A program made the translations under genes and the position numbers. Shown here in pieces: positions 36,348-45,445 of a stretch of 64,000 bases of DNA. The notes beneath the pieces are model-generated. The model worked only from the letters and a program-made list of their open reading frames with translations, was not told the DNA's origin and ran no database searches. Source of the stretch: Paraburkholderia ferrariae NBRC 106233 (GTDB lineage: Bacteria > Pseudomonadota > Gammaproteobacteria > Burkholderiales > Burkholderiaceae); NCBI RefSeq assembly GCF_000685035.1, contig NZ_BAYB01000029.1, forward strand, positions 62,001 to 126,000, read 5' to 3'. Within the stretch, counting starts at the first letter, position 1; every line of letters starts with the position of its first letter.

Positions 36348-36957
36348 GGTGTGCCACCTTGGGACGAGTTGAAGAGGAGTACGCATCGCCATGCGGCGGG
36401 TTTTCTTCATCCGCTTGCATGTGACGCACTCCTATCATCTCAAGTCCGGCTGTTGCGCAGAACGCAATGGAGATTAAGCTTTCTTTAGGTAAAAAATTCG
36501 CGGCAAATTCGCAAGCGGTTACTTATACGCAAACGGGCGTGGAGATAAAGGATCTTTCATGTAATCGCGCAGAGGATTTGCGATACTTCCCTCGTGTTTT
36601 TTATCCGGCGTGCCGCGAGCCGCCTCTACGCAGACTGATAGCGGACAACGTGCTGCGATTCACACGCGAAAATTCCGGAATGGCTGCTTTTGGGTATCGG
36701 CCCATTGTCTTTGTGGTTGTGTGTGGGAAGTATGCTCAATTTCCACTGATCACTGGAGTTGGCAAGTTGCACGGCAAGCACCCCTACGGCACCGGGAAAA
36801 ATCGCCAATCCGAATGGCAATCGAAGGCCACGAACGTCGTTCTACCTCCCGCAATGCGCTGGACGAGTGCGCGGGCGGCAGACGCTACCTTTGCAACCGC
36901 GATCACACGACCCGTGCTGCAAGAGACTTTTGGCAACATCACCGCGGGTATTGAGCC
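36348..36957. other. Long intergenic region, no gene seen
   Basis: About 610 bases, noticeably less GC-rich than average (36470-36740). Several open frames cross it but none has a plausible start site or recognisable protein. It could hold promoters or decayed coding DNA; nothing specific can be supported. Confidence 0.4.
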
Positions 36958-37431
36958 ATGCGCGTTCATCCCCTTCTCATCGCAAGCCTTATTGCTGTGC
37001 TGTCCGGTGCCGCACGCGGCGAAGCAGACCCCCGGTTCGCGGATTGCCCCGTCCCGGTTGAAAACATCCACACATCCATGCCGCGCCTGCAATACGGGGA
37101 TGCCCAGTCGCGCCACTACAAAACCGCGATTCGTGACGCCGCACGTGGGCCCGTCAATTTCGCGGGGCACTATGTTCTCGCCACCTGGGGTTGCGGTGCA
37201 GGCTGTGTCATGGCGGCGGCGATCGACAAAAAGACAGGCCGCGTGACGTCACTACCTTTCACGGTTTCGGACTGGCCGCTAGACGTGACGGAACCGCTGT
37301 CGTATCGCGCCGATAGCTGCATTCTGGTTGTGCGCGGAAGCCGCAACGAGAGCGCCGCCCACGGAACCTACTACTACGGCTTCGACGGCAAGGCATTCAC
37401 ATTCCCGTTCATGCGGCAAGGGCACGAATAA
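36958..37431 (+). CDS. Exported hypothetical protein with NFAGHY motif
   Basis: 157 residues. A short signal peptide (MRVHPLLIASLIAVLSGAARG) is followed by a compact periplasmic domain with GPVNFAGHYVLATWGCGAGC, DKKTGRVTSLPF and SCILVVRGSRNE. The block resembles a family of exported beta-rich proteins of unknown function in Proteobacteria. Four Cys residues could form two disulfides. Unrelated in sense to the following operon. Confidence 0.65.
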   Translation: MRVHPLLIASLIAVLSGAARGEADPRFADCPVPVENIHTSMPRLQYGDAQSRHYKTAIRDAARGPVNFAGHYVLATWGCGAGCVMAAAIDKKTGRVTSLPFTVSDWPLDVTEPLSYRADSCILVVRGSRNESAAHGTYYYGFDGKAFTFPFMRQGHE

Positions 37432-37534
37432 GCAAGCCCCGCCGGGCTTGTCCGTCCCGGCATAGCCCCTCGTTTCCTGTGGCGTTGCAGCATGCCATTG
37501 TGCGGCGCGCGCCAGGGAAAACCATGAATCGATA

Positions 37535-37552
37535 ACATCAGACGTCTGATGT
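37535..37552. promoter_or_regulatory. Perfect 18-bp palindrome, putative GntR operator
   Basis: ACATCAGACGTCTGATGT is its own reverse complement and lies 35 bases before the GntR-family start codon. The TCAGACGTCTGA core resembles GntR-type operators. It is well placed to block the promoter of the whole sugar operon. Confidence 0.75.
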
Positions 37553-37586
37553 ACATTGGCGCTCATTGTGGCTACCAAGGGGCATC

Positions 37587-38300
37587 ATGCGCCTGAGCGT
37601 CGATCAGTCGATGAGCGAGCGAATCCAGGATTCGCTGCTGGCGATGATACGCGAGCGCGCGCTCAAGCCGGGCGATCAGATCCCCACGGAAACCGAGCTT
37701 TGCGAGCTGCTCGGCGTCGGCCGCTCGAGTCTGCGGGAGGCCGTTGCGCAGATGATTTCGCATGGCGTGCTCACGCGTGTGCAAGGCAAGGGCACCTTCG
37801 TCAGACAGGTCGTGCTGAAGCTGGAGGGCGGTCTGGATGATCTGATCTCTGTGACCGACATGATCCGCAGCGTGGGCGCGGTGCCCTCCACGAGCCGCCT
37901 GCAGGTGAAGACGATCGCCGCTTCGGAGAATCTCGCGCAGAAGCTGGGCATTGCCGTGGGCGACCCCTGCATGCGGGTGGAGCGCGTGCGCCGCGCGAAC
38001 GATGCCATCGCAGCCTACTGCATCGACATCGTGCCGAAGTCGGTGTTCGACGGCGAGGCGCTGGGCGAATCGCTCTTCGGCACGCTGGAGCGCGCCGGCA
38101 TCCGCCTCTCGCACACGCATAGCTCGATTCAGCCCACCGTGCTCACGCCGCGCGATTTGCCCGAACTACAGGAGAGCCTGGGACTCTTCCTGCTGATCGA
38201 CGAGGTCGATTTCGACGATACGGGGCGCGCGGTGTGCTACAGCAACGACTACTACAACACCAGCATCTTCAAGTTCGATCTCGTACGCAAACGGCGGTAG
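37587..38300 (+). CDS. GntR/HutC-family repressor of the sugar operon
   Basis: 237 residues from the ATG at 37587 (AAGG 6 bases upstream); an earlier in-frame GTG at 37566 is less likely. The N-terminal winged HTH has KPGDQIPTETELCELLGVGRSSLREAVAQM and QGKGTFVRQ. The C-terminal half is a UTRA ligand-binding domain (GDPCMRVERVRRAN, AAYCIDIVPKSVF, LLIDEVDFDDTGRAVCYSNDYY). UTRA regulators respond to a pathway sugar or phosphosugar. First gene of the 10-kb operon, 26 bases before mtnK. Confidence 0.88.
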   Translation: MRLSVDQSMSERIQDSLLAMIRERALKPGDQIPTETELCELLGVGRSSLREAVAQMISHGVLTRVQGKGTFVRQVVLKLEGGLDDLISVTDMIRSVGAVPSTSRLQVKTIAASENLAQKLGIAVGDPCMRVERVRRANDAIAAYCIDIVPKSVFDGEALGESLFGTLERAGIRLSHTHSSIQPTVLTPRDLPELQESLGLFLLIDEVDFDDTGRAVCYSNDYYNTSIFKFDLVRKRR

Positions 38301-38326
38301 ACGGACCTTCGGGTCGAGGAAAACCG

Positions 38327-39592
38327 ATGCAATTCGAGGCTTTCAGCGCTTCCGGGCTCGCGGCATACCTGAGCGGCATTCCCGCCGTGCGCGAGCAGTT
38401 GGGGGGAGACACCGACCTGCAGGTCGTCGAAGTGGGCGACGGCAATCTGAACTACGTGTACTTCGTGAGCAGCGTGCGCGATCCGCGGCACAGCGTGGTC
38501 GTGAAGCAGGCGCCGCCTTTCCTGCGGCTCGTGGGCGAAGGCTGGCCGCTGCCGCGCGAGCGCATGGAGCGCGAAGTGGAGGCGCTGCGCCGCTTCGGCG
38601 CGCTGTGTCCGCAGCATGTGCCGAGCGTCTTTCACGCGGACAGCGGCAAGTACCTCATGGTGATGCAGCGGCTCATGTCGCACCGCGTGCTGCGCCAGGG
38701 GCTGACCGAGGGCATCGTGTACCCGCGCCTTGCCGACCACATCTCCACGTTTCTCGCGCGCACGCTCTTTCACGGCTCCGACCTGTATCTTTCGGCCGCC
38801 GAAAAGAAGGAAGCGGTGCGCGCGAACATCAACACCGAGCTGTGCCGCATTACCGAAGACCTCGTGTTCACGTTTCCGTTCGAGGACGCCGCATCGAACG
38901 TGTACAGCCCGGCGCTGCCGGCTGGCGCCATCGACCGGTTGCGCACGCACGAGCCGCTGCGCCGCGCGGCGGCCGACATGAAGTGGGCTTTCATGAATCG
39001 CGCGGAAACGCTCGTGCATGGCGACCTGCATACGGGGTCCGTCATGGCGAACGAAAGCGAGACCTACGTGATCGATCCCGAGTTTGCGTTTTACGGGCCA
39101 TTCGGTTTCGATACGGGCGCGTTCGTTGCGAACCTGCTGCTCGCGTACTACGCGCGCGACTGGCACGACCGGCTGAAGGGCCGCGATCCGCGCGAGTATC
39201 AGCGCTGGCTGCTTGGGCAGGTCGCGCAGGTGTGGAACGGCTTCGCCGAAAAATTCGCGGGGCTATGGCGCATGCACGAACGCAAGGCGGGGCGCGCCTT
39301 TATCGGCGGTCCCGCCGATACGCGCGCGGCCGAAGCGTATCGCGAGGACTTCATGCGGCAGCTCTTTGCCGACACGCTGGGTTTTGCCGGCTGCAAGATG
39401 ATTCGCCGTATCGTGGGCATGGCGAAAGTGGCGGAAATCACCAGCATTGCGGACCCCGCGGTGCGCGCGCTCGTGGAACTGCGCTGCCTGCGTCTTGCCG
39501 AAGCACTGCTCGTGCGCCGGCATGAACTGGCCTCGATCGAAGCGGTGACTGCGCTCGCGGCGGCGGTACTTGCGCAGGACATCGAAGCGTAG
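38327..39592 (+). CDS. mtnK: S-methyl-5-thioribose kinase
   Basis: 421 residues. Kinase of the MtnK/choline kinase fold: VVVKQAPPFLRLVGE (ATP-binding Lys and the typical PPF...), catalytic HGDLHTGSVM and VIDPEFAFYGPFGFDTG, both diagnostic of MtnK. It phosphorylates 5-methylthioribose at O1; members also accept 5-deoxyribose. In the classical methionine salvage pathway mtnK is followed by mtnA, mtnB, mtnC/D; here it is followed by mtnA and a fuculose-phosphate-type aldolase instead. Confidence 0.92.
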   Translation: MQFEAFSASGLAAYLSGIPAVREQLGGDTDLQVVEVGDGNLNYVYFVSSVRDPRHSVVVKQAPPFLRLVGEGWPLPRERMEREVEALRRFGALCPQHVPSVFHADSGKYLMVMQRLMSHRVLRQGLTEGIVYPRLADHISTFLARTLFHGSDLYLSAAEKKEAVRANINTELCRITEDLVFTFPFEDAASNVYSPALPAGAIDRLRTHEPLRRAAADMKWAFMNRAETLVHGDLHTGSVMANESETYVIDPEFAFYGPFGFDTGAFVANLLLAYYARDWHDRLKGRDPREYQRWLLGQVAQVWNGFAEKFAGLWRMHERKAGRAFIGGPADTRAAEAYREDFMRQLFADTLGFAGCKMIRRIVGMAKVAEITSIADPAVRALVELRCLRLAEALLVRRHELASIEAVTALAAAVLAQDIEA

Positions 39593-39619
39593 GCGCGCGT
39601 TCGCGCATTGAAACACGCT

Positions 39620-39654
39620 GGCGCCCGTGCGGATCGATCCGCACACCGGGCGCC
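39620..39654 (+). repeat. Intercistronic hairpin between mtnK and mtnA
   Basis: GGCGCCCG-TGCGGAT pairs with ATCCGCA-(CAC)-CGGGCGCC: a 15-bp stem with a 3-base bulge and a 2-base loop, in a 106-base gap. No T-run follows, so RNA processing or stability is more likely than termination. Confidence 0.6.
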
Positions 39655-39698
39655 GATCCAGGCACCGATCTGGTATCGACCGGCATCACGGAGAATAC

Positions 39699-40799
39699 AT
39701 GGCCTTGCAGCCAACGCAACCGAGTCTCCCTCCCACCATCGAGTGGCGTGACGACACTCTTTTCCTGCTGGATCAGACGCGCCTGCCCCACGCGTGCGTC
39801 GTCGAGGCAACCCGCACCGTGGAAGCCGTGTGGCGGGCCATACACGAGTTGCGCGTGCGCGGTGCGCCGGCTATCGGCGTGGCCGCGGCGTACGGTCTGT
39901 GCGTGGCGATGCAGCCGGAGCGGGGCGCTTCGCGCGAAGCGTTCCTCGCGCGCCTCGAACAGCATGCCGCGTATCTGGACAGTGCGCGGCCCACGGCGGT
40001 GAATCTGCGCTGGGCGCTCGACCGGATGCTCGCGCACAGCCGCGGCCTGCCGGCGCAGCAGGCGGCAAACGGCGAAGTGCTTTATGAAGCACTCCTGACC
40101 GAAGCCATGCGCATTCATCGCGAGGACATCGCGCTTTGCGCGCAGATTGGCGAGCAGGGGCGCGCGTTGATCGCGCCGGGCAAGGGCGTGCTCACGCACT
40201 GCAATGCGGGCGCGCTGGCGACCACGGGCATCGGCACGGCCACCGCGCCGCTCTATTGCGCGCACCGCGACGGCGTGCCGTTCCGCGTCTACGCGGACGA
40301 AACGCGTCCGCTCCTGCAAGGCGCGCGATTGACGGCCTACGAGTTGCAGCAGGCGGGGCTCGACGTCACGCTGATCACCGACAGCATGGCGCCCGCGCTG
40401 ATGGCCGAGGGTTTGATCGATCTCGTGATCGTGGGCACCGACCGCGTGGCCGCGAACGGCGACGTAGCGAACAAGATCGGCACGCTGGGCGTGGCCATTG
40501 CAGCGAAGCACTTCGGCATTCCGTTCTACGTGGCGTGTCCTTCCTCCACGCTCGATCTGCGCACCGCGCGCGGCACGGACATCGTGATCGAGGAGCGCGG
40601 CGCCGACGAAGTGGCGCAGCTGGGCGGGCAGCGCAGCGCCCCCGCCGGCATCCAGGTGCGCAATCCCGCCTTCGACGTGACCCCGCACGAACTCGTGACC
40701 GGCATCGTCACGGAACTGGGCATAGTGCGTGCGCCGTTCGAGTCCAATCTCGCGGCGCTCTTTGCGGCCGGAGAGAAAGCAGCGGGAGAAGCGGCATGA
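39699..40799 (+). CDS. mtnA: S-methyl-5-thioribose-1-phosphate isomerase
   Basis: 366 residues. eIF2B-related isomerase: the catalytic Cys in VLTHCNAGALATTGIGTA and catalytic Asp in VGTDRVAANGDVANKIGT are both present, with VRGAPAIGVAAAYGL at about 48-62. It converts the aldose 1-phosphate to the 1-phospho-ketose. The stop overlaps the next gene as ATGA, so the isomerase and aldolase are translationally coupled, as expected for consecutive steps. Confidence 0.92.
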   Translation: MALQPTQPSLPPTIEWRDDTLFLLDQTRLPHACVVEATRTVEAVWRAIHELRVRGAPAIGVAAAYGLCVAMQPERGASREAFLARLEQHAAYLDSARPTAVNLRWALDRMLAHSRGLPAQQAANGEVLYEALLTEAMRIHREDIALCAQIGEQGRALIAPGKGVLTHCNAGALATTGIGTATAPLYCAHRDGVPFRVYADETRPLLQGARLTAYELQQAGLDVTLITDSMAPALMAEGLIDLVIVGTDRVAANGDVANKIGTLGVAIAAKHFGIPFYVACPSSTLDLRTARGTDIVIEERGADEVAQLGGQRSAPAGIQVRNPAFDVTPHELVTGIVTELGIVRAPFESNLAALFAAGEKAAGEAA

Positions 40800-41497
40800 A
40801 CGGCGAGCGCCGCGCAGGCGAAGCCGCGGTGCGCGCACGCGAAGTGCGCGAAGAAGCGGCCTTGCGTCAGCAGATCGTCGATACGGTGTGCGAGATGGAG
40901 CATCTGGGCATCAATCAGGGCACCTCGGGCAACGTGAGCGCGCGCTGGTGCGAGGGGCTGCTGATTACGCCGAGCGGCGTGCCGTCTGCCGATCTCACGC
41001 GCGAGCGCATTGTCTGGATGCCGCTCGACGTGCGCGACGACAATCCGCTGTTCGAGGCGCAACGCCCCTCCTCGGAGTGGCGCTTTCATCGCGACATTCT
41101 GAGCGCGCGGCTCGATGTGAACGCAGTCGTCCATACGCATTCGAGTGCGGCCACCGCGCTTGCGATCCATGGCCGCGGCATTCCCGCCCATCACTACATG
41201 GTGGCGGCAGCGGGCGGCAACTCGATCCGCTGCGCGCCGTATGCGATCTTCGGCAGCCAGGCGCTCTCGGACCGCGCGCTCGAAGCGCTGCGCCACCGCT
41301 TCGCGTGTCTCCTTGCCCATCATGGCGTGATTGCGCTGGGCCCGGATCTTTCGCGCGCGCTGTGGCTCGCGAACGAAGTCGAGGTGCTGGCAAAACAATA
41401 TCTGCTGGCGTGCCAGCTCGGCGAACCGCCGCTGCTGACCGATGCGCAGATGAGCGAAGTGATCGAGAAGTTCAAGGGGTACGGGCCGCGCAAGTGA
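40796..41497 (+). CDS. Class II aldolase, L-fuculose-phosphate aldolase type (DHAP-shunt aldolase)
   Basis: 233 residues. Closely follows FucA: GINQGTSGNVSARW, ITPSGVPSADL, RPSSEWRFH with the catalytic Glu94, zinc ligands H113/H115 in VVHTHSS and a His in LLAHHGVIA (175/176), also HHYMVAAAGGNSIRCAPYA. MtnB dehydratases share the fold but not this FucA-like series. In operons with mtnK and mtnA the enzyme cleaves 5-(methylthio/deoxy)ribulose 1-phosphate to DHAP and methylthioacetaldehyde or acetaldehyde. An extra basic N-terminal stretch of about 20 residues is unusual. Substrate assignment is by context. Confidence 0.82.
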   Translation: MNGERRAGEAAVRAREVREEAALRQQIVDTVCEMEHLGINQGTSGNVSARWCEGLLITPSGVPSADLTRERIVWMPLDVRDDNPLFEAQRPSSEWRFHRDILSARLDVNAVVHTHSSAATALAIHGRGIPAHHYMVAAAGGNSIRCAPYAIFGSQALSDRALEALRHRFACLLAHHGVIALGPDLSRALWLANEVEVLAKQYLLACQLGEPPLLTDAQMSEVIEKFKGYGPRK

Positions 41498-41621
41498 GAC
41501 GAGAAGCGTGGGCCCGGGCAGTCGTGGCAAGTCGTAGCAATGTGCGGTACACACGGTAACTCAGGTAATCGAGAGACGGCTCGCATCAGGCGAGACGGCA
41601 CACAAGAGACAGGAGACAGCG

Positions 41622-42758
41622 ATGGCGTGGAGTTCTGCAGGTTTCGACGGATGGGTCGCGCCGCGTGCGCGTTTTGGGGCAAAGGCGGGGGCAACGGCGG
41701 GCGCGATGGTTCTTGCCTTTGCGGCGATGCTGGGCGGCTGTTCGAAGAGCGAGTCGCCTTCTTCGAGCGATGCGTCTTCGGGCGCGGCCGCGGCGAACGC
41801 GCCCGCGAGCGCGCCGGCGCAGGAAGCGGCCGCACCGGCGGGCGGCAAGTTGAAGGTGGGCTTTTCGATCGCCACGCTCAACAATGCATTCTTCGTAGGC
41901 CTGAAGAATGGCGTGGAGCGCGGGGCGAAAGAGCAGGGCTTCGATCTCGTGCAGACGAATGCCAATGGCGACGCGCAGCAGCAGGTCAACGACGCGATGA
42001 ACCTGCTGAGCCAGGGCGTGAACGCGCTCGTGCTCAACCCCATCGACTCGAAGGCGATCATCCCCGCCGTGGAGAAGGCGAACGCGATGAACGTGCCCGT
42101 GTTCATGCTCGACCGCGGTTCGGACGGCGGCAAGGTGACGTCGTTCGTCGCCTCGGACAACGTGGCGCTCGGCGCAACCGGCGCCAAGTGGATCGCCGAC
42201 CAGCTCACCAAACGCTATGGCTCGCCCAAGGGCAACGTGGTCGATCTGATCGGCCTCGTTGGCACGACGGCGGCGACGGACCGCGAGAAAGGCTTCTCGG
42301 ATGAAATCGCCAAGTATCCCGATATCAAGGTCGTGGCGCGTCAGGAAGGTGGCTTCGATCAGGAGAAGTCGCTCAACGCGATGACCAATATCCTGCAGAA
42401 GTACCCCAAGATCGATGCGGTGTTCGGCGCGAACGACGACAACACGGTGGGCGCCGAAAAAGCCATCGACAATGCAGGCCGCTACAAGCCGCTCGGCGCT
42501 CCGGATCACATCATGATCATCGGCGCGGACGGCACGGCCCAGGCGCTGCAGGCAATCCGTGCGGGCAAGCAGGACGCGACCATTTCGCAGAATCCCATCG
42601 GCATGTCGGCGAAGGCGATGAGCTTCATTACCGACTACGAGGCGAAGAAGGACGTACCGGCGAACTACGCATGGCCGACCTATCTGATCGACAAGGCCAA
42701 CATCGATTCGGACGGTGTGAAGCAGTACGGCTTGTGGGCGCAGGAAGTCTCGCAGTAA
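41622..42758 (+). CDS. Ribose-type ABC transporter, substrate-binding lipoprotein
   Basis: 378 residues; AGGAG precedes the ATG. A lipobox LGGC puts the lipidated Cys at 40, followed by an Ala/Ser/Pro linker to about 75. The mature domain is a periplasmic-binding-protein of the RbsB class (KVGFSIATLNNAFFVGLKNG, LVLNPIDSKAIIPAVEKAN, VFGANDDNTVGAEKAI, IIGADGTAQALQAIRAGK). It would deliver a pentose-like sugar to the permease encoded downstream. The 26-residue basic leader before the hydrophobic segment is longer than normal. Confidence 0.9.
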   Translation: MAWSSAGFDGWVAPRARFGAKAGATAGAMVLAFAAMLGGCSKSESPSSSDASSGAAAANAPASAPAQEAAAPAGGKLKVGFSIATLNNAFFVGLKNGVERGAKEQGFDLVQTNANGDAQQQVNDAMNLLSQGVNALVLNPIDSKAIIPAVEKANAMNVPVFMLDRGSDGGKVTSFVASDNVALGATGAKWIADQLTKRYGSPKGNVVDLIGLVGTTAATDREKGFSDEIAKYPDIKVVARQEGGFDQEKSLNAMTNILQKYPKIDAVFGANDDNTVGAEKAIDNAGRYKPLGAPDHIMIIGADGTAQALQAIRAGKQDATISQNPIGMSAKAMSFITDYEAKKDVPANYAWPTYLIDKANIDSDGVKQYGLWAQEVSQ

Positions 42759-42779
42759 CGCGCGTCGATCAACGCGTCT

Positions 42780-42803
42780 GGCGCGCGCCTCGCGGCGCGC
42801 GCC
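42780..42803 (+). repeat. Intercistronic hairpin after the binding-protein gene
   Basis: Perfect 10-bp GC-only stem GGCGCGCGCC / GGCGCGCGCC with loop TCGC, 22 bases after the stop. Hairpins at this place commonly protect the 3' end so that the binding protein is made in excess over ATPase and permease. Confidence 0.6.
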
Positions 42804-42821
42804 GGCGCTCAGGATGAACGG

Positions 42822-44447
42822 ATGAAACGCGAACCAGGTTCGGCCCTGCACGCGCAGCACGCGGCGCAGGGCAGCACGGGCGCCGGCGCCGGCGGTCATG
42901 TCGGCGCAGGTGCGCAAGGTGCGGAAGGTGCCTCGGAAGGCGCGGCCGCACGGGCCGCGGCGCCGCTCTTGCGCATGAGCGGCATCGTGAAGAGTTTTCC
43001 CGGCGCGAAGGCGCTGCGCGGCGTGAGCCTCGAACTGCATGCGGGCCACGTGATGGCGATCGTCGGCGAGAACGGCGCGGGCAAGTCGTCGCTCATCAAG
43101 ACGCTTTCCGGCGCCTACGAGCCGGATGAGGGCACGATCGAGATCGACGGCCGGCGCCTTGGGCGCGGCACCCAGGCGGCCATCGACGCGGGCGTGGCCG
43201 TGATTTACCAGGAGCTCTCGCTCGTCAACGACATGACCGTGGCCGAGAATCTCTTCCTCGGCCGCATGCCCGCGCGCTATGGCTTTCTCGCGCAGCGCGA
43301 GGCCAATGCGATGGCGCGCGAGGCGCTCGCGCAGGTGGGGCTGGAAGGCGTGGCGCCCACCCTGCGCGTGGGCGACCTGCCGCTGAACAAACGTCAACTG
43401 GTGGAAGTGGCGAAGGCGCTCGCGCGCGACGCCCGCATCCTCGTGATGGACGAACCTACCGCGGCGCTCCAGCACCACGACATCGAACACCTCTACGCCG
43501 TGGTGCGCCGGTTGCGCGCGGCGGGCATGGGCATCATCTTCATCTCGCACCACCTCGAAGAAGTGTTCGAGCTGGCCGATTCGGCCGTGGTGATGCGCGA
43601 CGGCGCGACCGTGGGGGCGAGACCCATGTCCGAATGGACCGAGCCTGCGCTCGTGCAGGCCATGGTGGCGCGCAATCTCGACTCGTTCTATCCGTGGGAA
43701 GCGCGCCCCTATGGCGACGTGGTACTCGAAGCGCGCCATCTGGCGAGCGCGCCCGTGCTGCGCGACGCGAGCTTCAGCGTGCGTGCGGGTGAGATTGTGG
43801 GGATCGGCGGGATTGCGGGGGCGGGGCGCACGGAGCTTCTCAAGACGCTGTGCGGGGCACTCCCGCTTACCGGCGGCGAACTGTGGCTGCGCGGACGCAG
43901 GCTCGCGCTGCGTTCCCCTGCACAGGGCGTGCGCGCAGGTATCGTCTATACCGCCGAAGACCGCAAGCTCGAAGGGCTCGTGCTGGAGGCGAGCATCGAA
44001 GAGAACATCGCGCTCTCCAGCCTGCGTGCGCTCGTGCGCGGCGGCTTCGTGAGCGCGGCCCGCAAGCGCCGTCTCGCGCGCGAGGCGAGCGAGCGCTTCG
44101 CCGTGCGCGCGCCTTCGGTCACGCAGCTGACCGGCAATCTCTCGGGCGGCAATCAGCAGAAGGTGATACTGGGGCGCGCCACGGCCACGTCGCCTTCCGT
44201 GATCCTGCTCGACGAGCCCACGCGCGGCATCGACGTGGGCGCGAAGACCGAGATCTACGCCGATATCGTCGCGATGGCGCGCGCGGGCGCCGCCGTCGTG
44301 CTCGTGAGCTCCGAATTGCCGGAGCTGCTGGGCATGTCCGACCGCGTGCTCGTGATGTACCGCGGCAGTATCGTCGGCGAGGTGGCGCGCGAGCACGCGA
44401 ACTCGGAGACGATCATTCAATGGGCCACCACCGGAGTTGCAGCATGA
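42822..44447 (+). CDS. Ribose-type ABC transporter, tandem ATPase (RbsA-like)
   Basis: 541 residues; the first 45 are an Ala/Gly-rich leader and translation might start later (MSGIVKSFPG). Two ABC domains: the first with Walker A GENGAGKSS and Walker B ILVMDEPTAALQ, the second with degenerate Walker A GIAGAGRTE but intact signature LSGGNQQK and VILLDEPTRGIDVG. This asymmetry is normal for RbsA/XylG/MglA. Overlaps the permease gene by ATGA. Confidence 0.93.
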   Translation: MKREPGSALHAQHAAQGSTGAGAGGHVGAGAQGAEGASEGAAARAAAPLLRMSGIVKSFPGAKALRGVSLELHAGHVMAIVGENGAGKSSLIKTLSGAYEPDEGTIEIDGRRLGRGTQAAIDAGVAVIYQELSLVNDMTVAENLFLGRMPARYGFLAQREANAMAREALAQVGLEGVAPTLRVGDLPLNKRQLVEVAKALARDARILVMDEPTAALQHHDIEHLYAVVRRLRAAGMGIIFISHHLEEVFELADSAVVMRDGATVGARPMSEWTEPALVQAMVARNLDSFYPWEARPYGDVVLEARHLASAPVLRDASFSVRAGEIVGIGGIAGAGRTELLKTLCGALPLTGGELWLRGRRLALRSPAQGVRAGIVYTAEDRKLEGLVLEASIEENIALSSLRALVRGGFVSAARKRRLAREASERFAVRAPSVTQLTGNLSGGNQQKVILGRATATSPSVILLDEPTRGIDVGAKTEIYADIVAMARAGAAVVLVSSELPELLGMSDRVLVMYRGSIVGEVAREHANSETIIQWATTGVAA

Positions 44448-45445
44448 CGTCCACCACCGTTCAGCAAAACGAAACGGAAACCCTGCAGCAGCGCGTATTC
44501 AGGCAGATGCGCAGCGGCCTCGGGCCGCTGATCGCGGCGCTCGTGCTGATCTGCATCGGGCTCTCGATCGCTTCGCCGGAGTTTCTCACCCCCAGCACGC
44601 TCACCAACATCATGGTGCAGGTTTCCGTGGTGGGCATTGCCGCCGTGGGCGGCACCTTCGTCATCATCACCTCCGGCATCGATCTTTCGGTCGGCTCGCT
44701 CGTGGCGCTCTCGGGCATGGTGGCGGCCACGGTGATGGCCGGTGCGAGCCCGGATGCCGTGGGTCTCGGCCTGGCGGGCCTCGTCGTTGCGATCGTGACG
44801 GGGGCCGTGGTGGGCGCGATCAACGGCTTCGCCATTGCGTGGCTGCGTCTCGTGCCGTTCATCGTCACGCTCGCGATGATGGCGATGGGGCGCGGTCTCA
44901 CGCTCGCGATTTCGGACGGCCGCACCAAATTCGACTTCCCCAATGTGTTTACCGCCTTCGGCGCGAAGCATCTGGGCGGCTTGCCGATGCCCATGCTCGT
45001 GATGCTCGCCGTGTTCGTGATCGGGCACGTGCTGCTGCGCAAGACCGCTTTCGGCCACCAGGTGTTCGCGGTCGGCGGCAACAAGGAGGCGGCGCGCCTC
45101 GCCGGCATTCCGGTAAGCCGCGTGATCTTCCTCACCTACACGCTGGCCGGCGCGACGGCCGCGATTGCGGGCATCGTGCTGGCGGGGCGGCTCAACTCCG
45201 CGCTGCCCTCGGCCGCGAACGGCCTGGAGTTGCAGGTGATCGCCGGCATCGTGATTGGCGGGACTTCGCTTTCGGGCGGGCGCGGCTCGATTGTCGGCAC
45301 GTTCATCGGCGTCGTGCTGATCGGCGTGATCAATGTCGGGCTGTCGCTGCTCGGCGTCAATCCCTTCTGGACGCAGTTCATCCAGGGCGGCGTGATCCTG
45401 GCCGCCGTGCTGCTCGACGCGCTCAGCCAGCGGCGCAAGCGCTGA
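44444..45445 (+). CDS. Ribose-type ABC transporter, permease (RbsC-like)
   Basis: 333 residues with 8-10 membrane segments. Family markers: FVIITSGIDLSVGSLVALSGM, NGFAIAWLRLVPFIVTLAMM, the EAA-like AVGGNKEAARLAGIPV and GGTSLSGGRGSIVGTFIG. It forms a homodimeric channel with the ATPase and binding protein of the same operon. Hydrophilic N-terminal 20 residues are cytoplasmic. Confidence 0.93.
   Translation: MTSTTVQQNETETLQQRVFRQMRSGLGPLIAALVLICIGLSIASPEFLTPSTLTNIMVQVSVVGIAAVGGTFVIITSGIDLSVGSLVALSGMVAATVMAGASPDAVGLGLAGLVVAIVTGAVVGAINGFAIAWLRLVPFIVTLAMMAMGRGLTLAISDGRTKFDFPNVFTAFGAKHLGGLPMPMLVMLAVFVIGHVLLRKTAFGHQVFAVGGNKEAARLAGIPVSRVIFLTYTLAGATAAIAGIVLAGRLNSALPSAANGLELQVIAGIVIGGTSLSGGRGSIVGTFIGVVLIGVINVGLSLLGVNPFWTQFIQGGVILAAVLLDALSQRRKR

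Noticed and set aside
40796..41497. MtnB (methylthioribulose-1-phosphate dehydratase)
   Set aside because: Same fold and expected position, but the motif series is that of fuculose-phosphate aldolase, and no mtnC/mtnD follow.
41586..44420. A 944-codon frame antisense to the ABC transporter genes
   Set aside because: Same reason: antisense shadow of well-supported sense genes with intact motifs.
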